Part shown: positions 39,926 through 51,147 of the stretch, piece after piece
How the letters are laid out: every line of letters starts with the position of its first letter
Numbering within the stretch: the stretch's first letter is position 1
NCBI GenBank assembly: GCA_020631735.1
Contig: CM036197.1
Coordinates: 41,401,880 to 41,465,879, forward strand
Length of the DNA stretch: 64,000 bases
Source of the DNA: Saccharum officinarum
Taxonomy: Eukaryota > Streptophyta > Magnoliopsida > Poales > Poaceae
Reading direction: 5' to 3'
The notes under the pieces: model-generated
The model's input: the letters and a program-made list of their open reading frames with translations, nothing else
What the model was told of the DNA's origin: nothing
The model's database searches: none
Made by a program: the position numbers and the translations under genes

Positions 39926-40978
39926 CTACTCATCGTGGTCGCTGTCTAAGTCCGAGACGTTGGCGTTGTCACCATTAGCAACGTCGTGGTGCTCCCCAAC
40001 TGGTGCTTCGGGCTCTTCAGGATCTTCGTCTTCATCCAAATCCATCTCTGCTGCACCAGGAGGAGCATAGGGGTTGAGTTGATTGTTCACCTGATGAATC
40101 TCCTCATGCAGATTGTCATTATATTCCACTGCATATGCCAGCTGTTGCTCTAGCTCAAACTGTCTAGCCCTCAACACATTCTCTGCGGACCAGGCTTCAT
40201 TCCTCTGATGGAGCACATGAGTCAACATGCGCTCAACGTTCCTGTTGGCGGTGGTCAGTCGCCCAACCTGCTCTCTCAGGGCACGTACATCTCCTTCGAA
40301 AGCCACAGTCCTCTGGGTAGCCTGATCTCTCTGACGAGTCAACTGAGCCATCTCTGTGTTGAGCCTCTCAATCTCGGTGTCGTGATCTCTCTGAAGCTGA
40401 CGGTGGTCATCACGAGCCTGACCAAGAGCACTAGACACACGTCTCAGGCTATCTTCCACTCCATCAAAGGCCCTCATCACTGCAAACATGACACTCATAG
40501 TGGGGTTGTCACTGTTCTGTGCTTCTACGGTGCTAATCTCTAGAGATCTTCCTCTTGCCTGCTGCCACGAGTCAGTAGAGGGGTTACCCCTCGAAAAGAC
40601 TCCAACTATAGCTGCTGCCAACTCCTGAGGAAAGCGATCCATGATATCCCTTAGGATCCCAAAGGCTGCCCTCTCAGTGGCTTCTTCAGGGGTCCTGCCA
40701 GTTGACTCAAAATGCCAACCGGTCCACTCAGAACCATCACCTCGGGGATGAACTACTGCTGCCACAGTCACCAAAAGTCCTTCCCTTAACCGCTCATTCG
40801 ACCAAAAGTAGCGGGGCTCCAACCCATCAGGATAGCCTACATAGCTGAGCACTCTCCACAAGAGCGTAGGCATCCCAAACTCTCCAAGAAAAGTGTGGCG
40901 CTGACGAGTGCGTGGAGCAAGCTAATGACGGGGAGCTCTGCCGGTGGACTTGCAGGCTGTCTGCTTGGTACGTGCCAT
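39926..40978 (-). pseudogene. Pre-gag ORF with histone H3-tail-like N-terminus
   Basis: One frame of 351 codons including its stop, interrupted only by a TAG at 40922-40924. The first 18 residues before it read MARTKQTACKSTGRAPRH, a near-copy of the histone H3 tail. After the TAG the frame continues with Leu-Ala-Pro-Arg and reaches an internal Met at 40873, from which 315 codons are open. That part has an uncharacterised globular region (YFWSNERLREGLL, WTGWHFESTGRTPEEATERAA). A Gln/Arg/Glu-rich coiled coil follows (about residues 125-270 from the internal Met), then a strongly acidic C-terminus (MDLDEDEDPEEPEAP). It lies between the primer site and gag of the Tekay-like element. I do not recognise its function. 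Intact relatives probably start at the H3-like Met; this copy is broken. Confidence 0.75.
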
Positions 40979-41745
40979 CTGTAGCAAAATTTTATTACCG
41001 TGGTGAGAACAGATTTTTAAGTTGGCATTTTTATCAAAATGAGATAATCAACTTATAAGGGGAGGAACAATGCCATGAATGAAATGCACCACATGATACA
41101 TGCACGTTCCGTACATCCTCACAAACTTAGAAAACTAATAACTACTAACGGAATAAACGGTGGCATACAACGATCTCTTGTAACGTAACTAATACGTACT
41201 ACTCGAAAGCGTTGTTATGTACCTGCAGAAAGTCACTTCAGCCCAACCCTCACAGTAAGAAAATATGCAAGAAAGCAGTAAAGTAAGTTACTCGCTCTAC
41301 ACGCATCTCCAGATACGAGTATAACGGTAACAACTACCCGAATCATCGTCCTATTGACGGCATCGTCACCGCATGACGAAAGTCCCCACCATTTGAATAC
41401 CCTCATACGAACATGTGCATGGCACGTAAGTATTTCGGTATCACATAAGCACTCCCCTAGATCGGCAGTGTATCCGACCATGCTCTCACAACTCTCACTT
41501 ACCAGGGTGTAGGGGGAATTGATCCATACATTACCACTCAATTGAATGGCACTCATACAATAGCACGCCGTATGAGCGACGAAATTTCAAATATGATGCA
41601 AACCCCCAAGTTAGTACTTAATTAAGCCACCTGGAGTCCTTATGGGGCATAAAGGATATGACCACTGGCATACTCTTAAATTTGAAAGCTTAGTGGAAAA
41701 CACAGTTTTGTTTCTAAATACCCATATGAACAGCAACATGCTAAA
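40979..41745 (-). other. Leader region of the Tekay-like element
   Basis: Sequence between the primer site and the pre-gag start codon. ORFs here (for example 41233-41556) show no family features. Confidence 0.6.
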
Positions 41746-41761
41746 CCATGCTCCGATACCA
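41746..41761 (-). other. Primer binding site of the Tekay-like element
   Basis: The minus strand reads tggtatcggagcatgg, two bases after the LTR end (...gttaca). It matches the initiator Met-tRNA complement TGGTATCAGAGC with one mismatch. Confidence 0.85.
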
Positions 41762-41763
41762 GC

Positions 41764-44700
41764 TGTAACGGATCAACGTAATTATACGAGATTAAGTAAG
41801 AAAATCTTCCACCGAGGCGGTTAATTTATCAAACTTAAACCCGTATAACCCGAGATTCCGTGAAATCACGAGGGATTTCAAACCAACCAACATACAACCA
41901 AGATCATACTGATTTAGCAGCCACAGTTCACATGATACGTAGAGTTTACAATAAAAGTGGAGTGTAACACCTCAGGTGTTTAGCTCCATAATTGCATTGC
42001 ATTACATGAGCATAAGCATGCATCATTTCATGTTAATTCATGTGGTTGCAACAAATGTGATTTGTTTTGAAGTTTTGTTTGATTCACATCATGTGACACT
42101 AGGTAGTTGGTGTAACTAAAGGGTAGAGTAGCTAATTATACCTTACAACACCTTAATTACACTTAGGATCATTAGTGGAACAATGTTCATGTTGACCAAA
42201 GTGACTAAATTGCCCTCCTAAGTGTGTTTCCATGCTAATTAGTGAAGTCATGTAAACTGAACCCTTAGAATCACTAGCTTAGAAGCAAAACCAGTTCAAG
42301 TCCATATTAACAAAGTTGTAGTAAAAATTGTAAGCTTCAACTTTGTCAATTAGCACAATTCTTGATTCAGTCCCTAAGCTGGCCAAATTTTCACTTTACC
42401 GTGCTGCTGATTTTCTGTTGTTTCACAAAAACAGATTTTGTTCCTGGCTCTGTAAATCCCAAAACATGTCGATTCAGGTTTAGCTCATATTGACAAAGTT
42501 GTAGAGAATTTCATGAGCTACAACTTTGTTAATTAGCTCATCTCGTGATTCAGGCTGGTTTTAGAGCTACAGGGCTTGAAAGCTGCTGCTGTTTGGGGGT
42601 GGTCAATGTTGCAAATGTTGCAACGTGGTGTTGCCTATGTTGCAGTTCAGATCGGGCAGAGGGGGGAAGTGGCCGACCGGCCTCAGGCCGCGACCACCGC
42701 GTGGGCGTGCGGTGGCGACCGTACGCCGGCCTTGGCCCCACCGGTCAGGCCGAGCGGGCTTCTTGAACGCCACGACACGGCCTCCGCCTCACTCCCGCCT
42801 TTGCCTCTCTCTCTCTCGCCCTGAGCTCGCCGAGCGGAGATAACCGAGCCGCCTGCGATGCCGCGCGCTCCGCCGCCGCCGTGTGCGCACACCGTCGCAC
42901 CACCAGCCAATACACTAGGAAGCGAATGCGCACCTCCGGTGACCACTTGGTGCTCGGAGCTCACCACCGCACCACCGTGCGCCATCACCGGGTCGCCGTC
43001 GCCATGGCCGTCGTAGCTAGGTGGGGATAGGGTCAGCCAAGCTAGGTTTGGTCGATGCGGAAAGTCACGGGGAAACCGTCGGTGATCTTCCCGTCACCGA
43101 AGACGCCGTCGTCGGCGAGCTAGAGCTCGCCGGAGTCGCGGCCGTCTCCTCCCCTCCGCTCTTCTCTCTCTGGCCTGCGGGCCCACGATGTCAGCGCCAC
43201 GCGCGCGCGGGAGTGGGCTGCGCCGCGCGAAGTGGGCCATGTCGGTTTTCCGGGCCGGCCTAGCATCCGATAGGGTTTATTCATTTTCTTTATTCTGTCA
43301 CAGTTTTTATTAAGTTTTGGAAAAATGTAGATCTAGGGTTTTACTTGCCCAAAAATTATGAGATAAATTTTGTTGGGATCTATAGGGTGTGTAGTATTTT
43401 AGAAAAAATATGATTTGGTTATGTGATGTGTAGTTTCTGAGATATTTAAATAGGTCTTTAAAATGTGTTTTAATTCACATGCAAACTTGTTTAAATCATA
43501 TCTTGAGTTTCAGTGTTCCAAAAATTATGAAATTTAGTGGGTAGGCTAATTTAGACTTGCTCTAGCTCTGGTAAAAATTTGGGCAGTAGTGCTTAAGTAC
43601 TTTTCAAGTTATAATGCTATCTTGTTATTTTAGGAAATAATTAAATGAATTTTTGTAATTTTTCTACATGTGCAATGTTCATATAACTTTTTGGAGAATG
43701 TCTTGGTACCCTAGAGTGTCTAAGAAAATTAGGAAATCTGTTGTTTGACACTTTTTACTAGGCTTTGTTATTTATACAAAAATCAGCCTTTTTTGGCTTG
43801 TGAATTTTGTGTAGGAATTCGATTCGAATCACCGTCCCTCCCGGTTAGTGAGCACTTGACTTGAGCAGCGGCAACGTAGATCTCATTAAATGAACTGGTG
43901 GTTAAGGGAATGATACAATGTTGCCACAATTCATACCTGCTCTGGATATAATGATGATAATTGTTTGATTATAATCAAGTGCATGTTTAGTACAGGTGCT
44001 AAGATAGATGACATGTAAATGCTAAAAAGAACTGCTAGTACAAGTTATAAGAGTTTCAATTACTTATGCCTTTATGCAAAATGTGATGTCAGCTAGCATC
44101 TTGTGTAAGCCTTGCATAATCCTTGGTGTCATCTTATTTCTGGTTTTCGACGGGTAAGTCTAGCTGAGTACATTCCAGTACTCAGGGTTTATTCCCTCCT
44201 GTTGCAGATGATATGCTCTACCAAGGCTTCTGCAAAAATTGTCTCCACCCTGCGGGTGACAAAGACTAGATCACTAGGGCGTGATCATCTTTTATGTACT
44301 TTCCTGATGCTTTTGCGGGTTGTCGATCAACAAGACTGGCAGTAGTTAAACAACTGGTGTGTGTTTGCTTCCGCTACTTTATAAACTTGGTTTGTAATAA
44401 TTGCGACTCCATGTGTGTAAACTTATTTTAGAACTACTTGTGAAATGTAACATATGATGTTGTATGTTGAATGATGCGATCCTGGTTGTAAGCAAGTTGG
44501 TTTGAAATCCTTCGTGATTTCGATTGACTACCGGGATTATATGGGCTCAAGTTTGAAAATTTGAGCACTTCGGTGCTTGTTTTTGTACTTGTGCTCTTAT
44601 AATTTGGTCGGTTCTGTTACATGGAGTACATCGGAGTTCAGAATAAAAGTTATTACAACACAGTTCAAAATAACATAGCGGAAGCAAGTAGTTTTACACC

Positions 44701-47700
44701 CACACTTAGTTCAAATACAGTGCCAGTAGATAGTCATGGTCCACAAAAGCAGTAGATAAGACGAACGGAGTGACCCTTGCCCAAGGTCCTAGTTATCGCC
44801 CATCGCCGGATACAGACAGTTGGAGCAGTACCCATAGTACATCTGATCATCTGTAACAACAATGGGAACAACGCCCTGAGTACGAGAATGTACTCAGCTA
44901 GACTTACCCGTCATAAACCAGAAATAAAGGACACCAAGGATCATGCAAGGCTTTATAGATTGGACTGGCTTGACTCATTTGCGAAAAGCATAAGTTGTTA
45001 TGAAAAACTATACCAGTACTTTTTGCATCACTTTTAGTATAACCTATTCAAGCTAGGTAAGCATCTATTGCTAGAACAATCACTTTATTCATCATTAACA
45101 ATCTAGATTACCATATCAGGTTTAGCATTTCCAACATCATTCACTTAACCATCAGTGTTCCATTAATGTTACTACGATGCCATAGCTCGAGTCAAGTGCT
45201 CACTAACCGGGAGCGACGGCGATTCGAATCGAATTCCTATCCAGCTGGAGATTTATTCCTCACACAAACCCTGCTTCCCCCGTCAGGGTCGCGTAGATCA
45301 CCAATGACACTTTCCAAGAAGCCGCGGGATAACAATCATGGATCGCACTACCCAGGGACCGCCCGACTGCCAGGACGCACCTTGGGCTCACTCTTCGCGT
45401 CCCCGTTACACCCACTTCAACACCAGTCTGCCAACCCGAGTTTATTCCGGCTCGAAAAGTGTCACTAGCTTCGCGGTCGAAAGGTACTTTATTCGGCTAG
45501 CTAAATGTGAGGTATGCGTTCAACATGACAAGAGGGACGAGCAACGATCGATCCTTAATCGACACAGACAGAATCACTATAGTCCAAAACCCTATAAGAC
45601 TCCGCCCGGTCTTCATTTATCCATCAACACTTGGTTACTTTTTATGATCACAATTACAGCTAACCATAACCCGGTATCCACCTATAACTCGCAGGTGACA
45701 GGAAATCACCCGACTTCTACCGGTCTAAGCATGGCTAAGCAATTCACTCGATCCTGACCTAACAGGGTGAAAGATAATCCGGTGGCCAAGGTAATAATGC
45801 AACAACGGTTTCACTCAACTCCTATAACTTAATGCAACTATATATATAACTATAGTTCATGTAGTAAGGAACAACTTTTATAAAATAGGAGACTTAAAAT
45901 GCTCCGGGGCTTGCCTTTTTCGAACGAGCTAGGATGGTGGTCGACGCACTCTGGCAGCTCCTCACCTGACTCTTCCTCCTCGGGCACCTCCTGTGCCTGG
46001 GGCTCCTGCTGATCCGTCCAAACTTGCTCCTCCTGTACTGCTACCTGCGACTCTTCCTGCGATCCTGTATGATGCAAGTGCATAAGTAATCATGCGAATG
46101 ATGCATCGGATTGTGGTGGAGTGCTTTGATGACATGAGATGCAGATGAGCACATGGAATGAGCAGTTTGAATATAACTATTTCTTCTACAAGGTAGTCAA
46201 CATCATCTAAGAACATATACCCTAAAACATGCACCTTATTCTTCTATTAGCTAGCCTATTATTTACACATACAAGTGAACCTAAGCTACCAAAGCTTACC
46301 AACCTAACTCATCCATAACATCAGCAAGGCATAATGATGCTTCAAAGATACACCAAACATATTTTATTTCTCTTAATTTCACATAAAGAATAATCTTTTA
46401 TTCCCTATTTAACTAGGGTTACGCAGCAACACCTATTTCTAGTGTAGATAAAAATCTACAAAAATTACAGTAGATTACTCTTACCCTAACTAACCTACTA
46501 CTAAATTTTCATGAGAATTGCATATGTAAAACTGCCTGTACAAAATAAACAAGTTATAGCCTAAATATGAGCATGAAATTATTTTGTACTAGAAAAAGTA
46601 TCAAACAACAGATTTCACATTTTTCTTATGTTACTAACAGTAAACTAACATACTACAAAAATTATCACATGTATGTTCTATACAAATTTAGCTCTCTACT
46701 AAAAATAACAAAGATTATCAATTAAAAGCATTTGAACTACACTTCAAAAATTTCTCACAGAACATGCTTCACTAATATTTTTCCTAGAAAGTGCATCACT
46801 AATAAAGATTAAAGCAACAAGAATCATATTTTTCCCTTCATTATTTTATTCACTACATATTTTCTAAGATATCAGCATTTATAGCAATTAAATAAATTTG
46901 CACAGTAAAGTGTTACAAAAATAATATGAGATATTTTTAAACTGTAGATCTATTCAAGAGGAACATTTCAAACTTTGTTTCATGATTTTTGGAGCTATAA
47001 ATTGTACACAAACATTTTCCAAGTATTTTCTTTTTCCAAAACAAAATAGAAATTCAAAAACGAAATTTGGAAATCGTTTAACGGGCCAGCCCACTTGAAA
47101 CCACCGGCCCACGGCCGTTTTCAGCCGGAGCGCCGCGCGGAAAAAAGAGAGGCGGCCCGGCTCGGTGGTTCGGCCCAAGGCCGCTGGCCCAGCAGGCAGA
47201 GAGGGGGGGCGGAACGCGGGGCGCGGCCACGGGTGCCGGCGTCCCAACGTCGCGGGGGCGAAGCGGTGGTCGCCGCGGCCAACGGCCGTCCTCTGGCTCC
47301 GAGTTGCAACCCCGAGCACGCATGACTCCCGCGCAAGGATGGCGAGCACGATCACGCGAAGCAAGGGAAGGAGGGAGCGAGGGCGCCGGTGCGGAGCTCG
47401 AGCCCGGCGGCCGGCGACGGTGGCGCGCGCGGGAAAAGGAGAAATTAAGCCTCACCGTCGTCGAACAAGGGATACCGAGCCCCGTTCGGAGAAGAGGGGA
47501 AGGTGGCGGAGCCGGTGGCGAGACGAATCGGGAGGTGGCGCGGCCGTTGAGCAGGAACGGCGGTGTTCGTCTCGGGCGGAGCGGCGGCGGCGCGAGGAGG
47601 CGAGAGAGGCGGCCGCTGCTGCTCGCGCGAAGCCGAGCGAGACGAAAACGGGGGTGTGCTGGCGAGGGAGGAGCGGGCGCGGCTTCAAGGCGCGTGGCGC

Positions 47701-48374
47701 GGCCGATGGAGCCCACGGCTCGCCACCCGTACGCCGGAGGCGGCGAGCGGCGGCCACGCGGCGGCCACGGCCTGAGCGCGGCGTGCGCTGGCGCGGGGCG
47801 CGCGCGCTGGCGAGGGCGGGCGCGTGAGACGGGCCAGGCCGGCTTCGGCCGCGGGCCGAGAAGTGAGGCGGCGGCCCAGCCAAGTGAAAATCCATTTTCC
47901 TTTTATAATAAATATTTTCAGATTTATTTCTTTGTTTCAAAAATAAATTTGAAGATGAAAAAGAGGTTTTCAGAATTTTGGTCCAAAATAAAAGTTGTTC
48001 AAAATTTTATTCTCTACAACTTTCATGTAGAGCATTTTTCAAAATTCTCAATAGATTTTGAATTTAGGATTTAAAGCTAAGTTGTTAATCAAAAATCTAT
48101 TTGTTTAGAATATTTTTAAAACAAAATTTGAGAAAAACTTGAATTCAAGAATTGCTTCAAAAATCATGTTAATTTATTCTAGATTATTTAAAATTGCTAA
48201 TACCCAAAAGTATACTACCTTTTTGGCACTTACATCAAAGTTAGGGTTCTAATTATTTGCTTTTCAAATTTAAATTTAAAAGAGCTATATTTCATGCAAT
48301 GCTAGTCATGAAATGATGCTGAATGCTTTATGCTTTGAAATGCTAATGCATGCTTAACACCCAGGGGTGTTACA
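41764..48374 (-). repeat. 5' LTR of the Tekay-like element, split by a solo LTR
   Basis: On the minus strand it begins at 48374 with TGTAACACCCCTGGGTGTTA and ends at 41764 with ...gttaca next to the primer site. Without the nested solo LTR and one target repeat it is about 3947 bp. It contains a GC-rich island (about 47085-47885) flanked by AT-rich sequence. Long ORFs in the island on both strands are composition artefacts. Confidence 0.88.
41963..44621 (+). mobile_element. Solo LTR (2659 bp) of a related gypsy family, plus strand
   Basis: It begins TGTAACACCTCAGGTGTTTA and ends CGGTTCTGTTACA. Perfect 5-bp duplications TGGAG flank it (41958-41962 and 44622-44626), and no internal element sequence follows, so it is a solo LTR left by LTR-LTR recombination. 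A segment near 44150 (gacgggtaagtctagctgagtacattc) reads in reverse near 44890-44920 in the host LTR, showing the two are the same family in opposite orientation. A GC-rich block lies at about 42600-43270. Confidence 0.9.
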
Positions 48375-48377
48375 TAA

Positions 48378-48515
48378 GTACTATGTCAAACTTCTCCCGC
48401 CATGTAGGATTAACAAGTATTATGCCATATTCACCCCGCCATGCGGGTATTTTGTCAAACTTTTCCCGTCATGCGGGTACTATCACAAATTTTTTCCCGC
48501 CATGCGAGATAATTT
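48378..48515 (+). repeat. Short tandem repeats, unit about 30-35 bp (cccgccatgcgggta)
   Basis: Four to five imperfect copies of (t)tcccgccatgcgggta...tgtcaaactt occur between about 48390 and 48510. The ccgccatg core recurs near 48398, 48438, 48468 and 48498. The unit contains the small palindrome cccgccatgcggg. Confidence 0.6.
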
Positions 48516-48519
48516 TCTT

Positions 48520-50640
48520 GAAGGGACATAAATGTCAATATTGGCTCATATTCAATCATCAAAATTAGAAATAAATCCAAATACTCTTTACCACACATGC
48601 TTAATTCGACGTTGGTCAAATTAAACATGCATGTCACTTATTACATTCATATCACGATGATAAAAACTAAAACTATATTTTTTTAAAAAAAGAGTACATA
48701 AAAGGCATCTTTTAAATAAATTCTTAATGTTCTCTTTCTTGGATCAATATACTAGAATTCTTTTTTTTTAAGCCATTCTTTAAAGAGACCGCAGTCCCTT
48801 ACACAATGGTCTTCTTTCTGCAAAAATTGCACTTTTCATCTTCTGGGTCACAAGTACCCAACTCATTTCCTTTTCACCCTTCAAGAATAAAGGCATGAAG
48901 TTCTTTGTCTGAAACATTAATCAATAATCAATAATAATAAGCATGAAAATAACCCTACATTGGTCTAGTTAAAGACATGCACATTAAACTTTTAAATCTT
49001 TAAGTTCTATTCTATATCACTATTGGGCAGAAATAGAACAAAACCATCAATCTTATACATCAATTCCACATCACCGTTGAGCAGAAATGGAATTAACATA
49101 TGAAAACTCAATTATCTTATAACCCTCTTCAAAATTAAATTATCCCGTTGGTTCAAATTTAATTTTGAAGATCATCATCACTATTGCAGCAGAAAACATG
49201 AAAATACATTACATTCTGCTCACTCTGGAGCATCTTTTGTTTCTTATCCATTCTCTGAAAATTGGTCACTTTGATGCAAAATTTATCAGAGATTTAAACT
49301 TTAAACATAAAACTCATAAAATTATAATATTGTTATCATCAACGTTGGTCATAAAATAACAACATCATAATTTTCTTTAAACTTAAACTCTTAAATAAAC
49401 TTATAATATTGTTATCATCAACGTTGGTCAGAAAATAACAATATTATAATTTATCTTAACCATAAATGGACTATTTCTCCAATTAAAATTTTCCTGTTGG
49501 TTCCAACTTTAACTGGAGGATAAATTTTTCATCAGTCATTGAATAACTGTAACTGCTCTTCAAATTAAATCCTTCTGTTGGTTCAGATTTAATGAGAAGA
49601 CACTATTCTTTTCCTTTGCGGCGGAAACATTTAAAATTCTTAAAACAAGATTCATCTATTTTTCAGAAGCATTTCTCTGTACTCATCTACTCTCTGACAA
49701 TTTATCCCGTTGAATCAAATTGAATAGAGATGAAAAACTATACAAAATACCTCAAAAAAGCTTCTGAAAAGAAGAAAACTAATTCTCCAATGATACTATT
49801 CATTCGGCCCGAGCCAGACCAGCAGCTCGCTTTCATTTTGGCCCGAACCGGTAAACAGGGCCAGCGACCCAACTCAATCGGCCCAGCGGCCTACCTTGCG
49901 CAGCGCTCCCCTTGCCCAGGCTGCAACCTGGGCCTGGGCCGGGGAAACCTCCTCCCGCAAGCCCAGCAGAGAGGCCGGAGCATCCACTGCCGTTGATCGG
50001 CATCGGACGGCTGTCCACTCCTTTCGGCCGGACAAAATCGGCGAGCGGTCGTTCCCATCAAACCCTAGTCCATTTTCACTCTCTCCTCTGACTTCTTCTC
50101 TCGCCGGCGGTGAGGAGAGGCGCGTGCCAGCGGCTCCTCTGACCTCTGCCATTCTCTTTCTCCCTCTCCTCTTCTTGCTCAGTGCAGTAGCCGAGCAGCG
50201 GCGGAGCAGCGGTGGCTGCTCGTGACCACCGGAGGAGGGACGACGGCGCCACCGCGTGGCCTCTCGCCGGTGCGCGCGCTCGCCCAAGGCTGAGCGCGCC
50301 GCCGTCGAGCGGCCGTGGGGCGGTGCCCTAATCTCCGGCCCGTGCATCAGCGAAACCGCGCCGTGCGGTGGCTCGGATTTTGCTTCCCGCTCGGCGCCAT
50401 CCAGGGCCAGCGGTGTGACCTCTTCCCGCATGAGAGCGGTGGCGACGGCGGCGAGAGTACCCCGGTAGGTCTACTCGCACTACTCCGTCCTCTATTCTTT
50501 CTAGGGTTAGGGTTACGCTAGACTTCTTTGACCCGATTCAAAATCGGATCCCTCTTTCTCTTTTCTTTTCCCGGTTAGGATTAGGGTTCGGGTCTTTTCT
50601 ATTTTTTTTCTTTTACCCGACCTAGATCTACTACATAGCC
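48520..50640. other. Internal region of the minus LTR element, non-coding
   Basis: AT-rich from 48520 to 49760, with a recurring ctgttggttcaaattta-like motif (about 49145, 49493, 49573, 49705) and a duplicated ttataatattgttatcatcaacgttggtca block (49321 and 49400). It is GC-rich from 49800 to 50470. Overlapping ORFs in the GC-rich part (for example 49874-50431 on the minus strand) lack family features. Confidence 0.45.
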
Positions 50641-50654
50641 CTGCTCCGATGCCA
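50640..50654 (-). other. Primer binding site of the 465-bp-LTR element
   Basis: The minus strand reads tggcatcggagcagg one base after the LTR. The initiator Met-tRNA complement is TGGTATCAGAGCAGG, so two mismatches. Confidence 0.7.
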
Positions 50655-50655
50655 A

Positions 50656-51120
50656 TGTTAGAGTCTCCAGGATCATCTAGGCGTAGATCTAGCGGGTACA
50701 TCACTTTCTATTTGGGATAAACCAGTAGAACATCATAGATCTAGAACATCAGAGAGGGAAAAGGGACAGAGAGGCGATAGAAGTCACTGACCATTGGAGG
50801 GCTTGTCGGAGGAGCTCACCATGGCGTCGGGGTTGTGATAGCAGTGGCGTCACCGGCAGTGGCGCGGACGTCAGCGTGGTGAAGACGGGGTCGGCGGTGG
50901 TGGAGCTTCCCGTCGCTGGCAGTGCCGCCCTCTAGATTGGATAGGGTTTTGGAGTGGGGTGGCGGCTGGGCAGTGAACCTCGTGGTTTGAGCCTGTGGCC
51001 CCCACTCCCTCTTATATGGCACTGTGCGACGGGTCCCACCAACCTCGTTGGATTAGATGCCCCCGATCAGAGCGTGGTCAAAAGGTCTGAATTGGCCGTT
51101 GGGCCAATTCGGTTCTAACA
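50656..51120 (-). repeat. 465-bp LTR ending next to the kelch-like gene
   Basis: On the plus strand it runs from TGTTAGAGTCTCC to GGTTCTAACA, giving TGTTAGA/TCTAACA inverted ends. It is followed on the minus strand by a primer site. The element's 5' end is at 51120, so the gene at 51148 lies just outside it, divergent from the LTR. Confidence 0.7.
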
Positions 51121-51147
51121 GACCTATCCACAAGCACTCCCCCAGGG

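Larger units (their letters stand above)
34746..48374 (-). mobile_element. Tekay-like chromodomain Ty3/gypsy element (minus)
   Basis: Order on the minus strand: 5' LTR (48374 down to 41764), primer site, pre-gag ORF, gag, protease, RT, RNase H, integrase with chromodomain, polypurine tract, 3' LTR (35105 downwards, cut by the gap). RT before integrase defines Ty3/gypsy and the chromodomain defines the chromovirus branch. The LTR length (about 3.9 kb without the nested LTR) and extra 5' ORF suit the Tekay clade. Several stops and frameshifts make it inactive. Clade assignment is from architecture only. Confidence 0.85.
48375..51120 (-). mobile_element. LTR element (minus) interrupted by the Tekay-like gypsy
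   Basis: A 465-bp LTR (50656-51120) with a primer site and about 2.3 kb of internal non-coding sequence that ends where the gypsy LTR begins (48374). The rest would lie beyond the gypsy, in or past the gap. I find no gag or pol, so the superfamily cannot be named. The gypsy target duplication would start taagt at 48375. Confidence 0.6.

Noticed and set aside
40922..40978. H3-like sequence as a fragment of a histone H3 gene inserted by chance
   Set aside because: The similarity stops after about 20 codons, begins exactly at an ATG, and its frame continues without shift into the long pre-gag ORF.
42545..43263. ORFs in the solo LTR
   Set aside because: GC-rich block of an LTR with overlapping frames on both strands.
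47078..48074. Long ORFs (up to 256 codons) on both strands
   Set aside because: They lie in the GC-rich island of the gypsy LTR, overlap in several frames and are Arg/Ala/Gly-rich.
49874..50431. 185-codon minus-strand ORF
   Set aside because: Inside the non-coding part of an LTR element, GC-driven, no recognisable domain.
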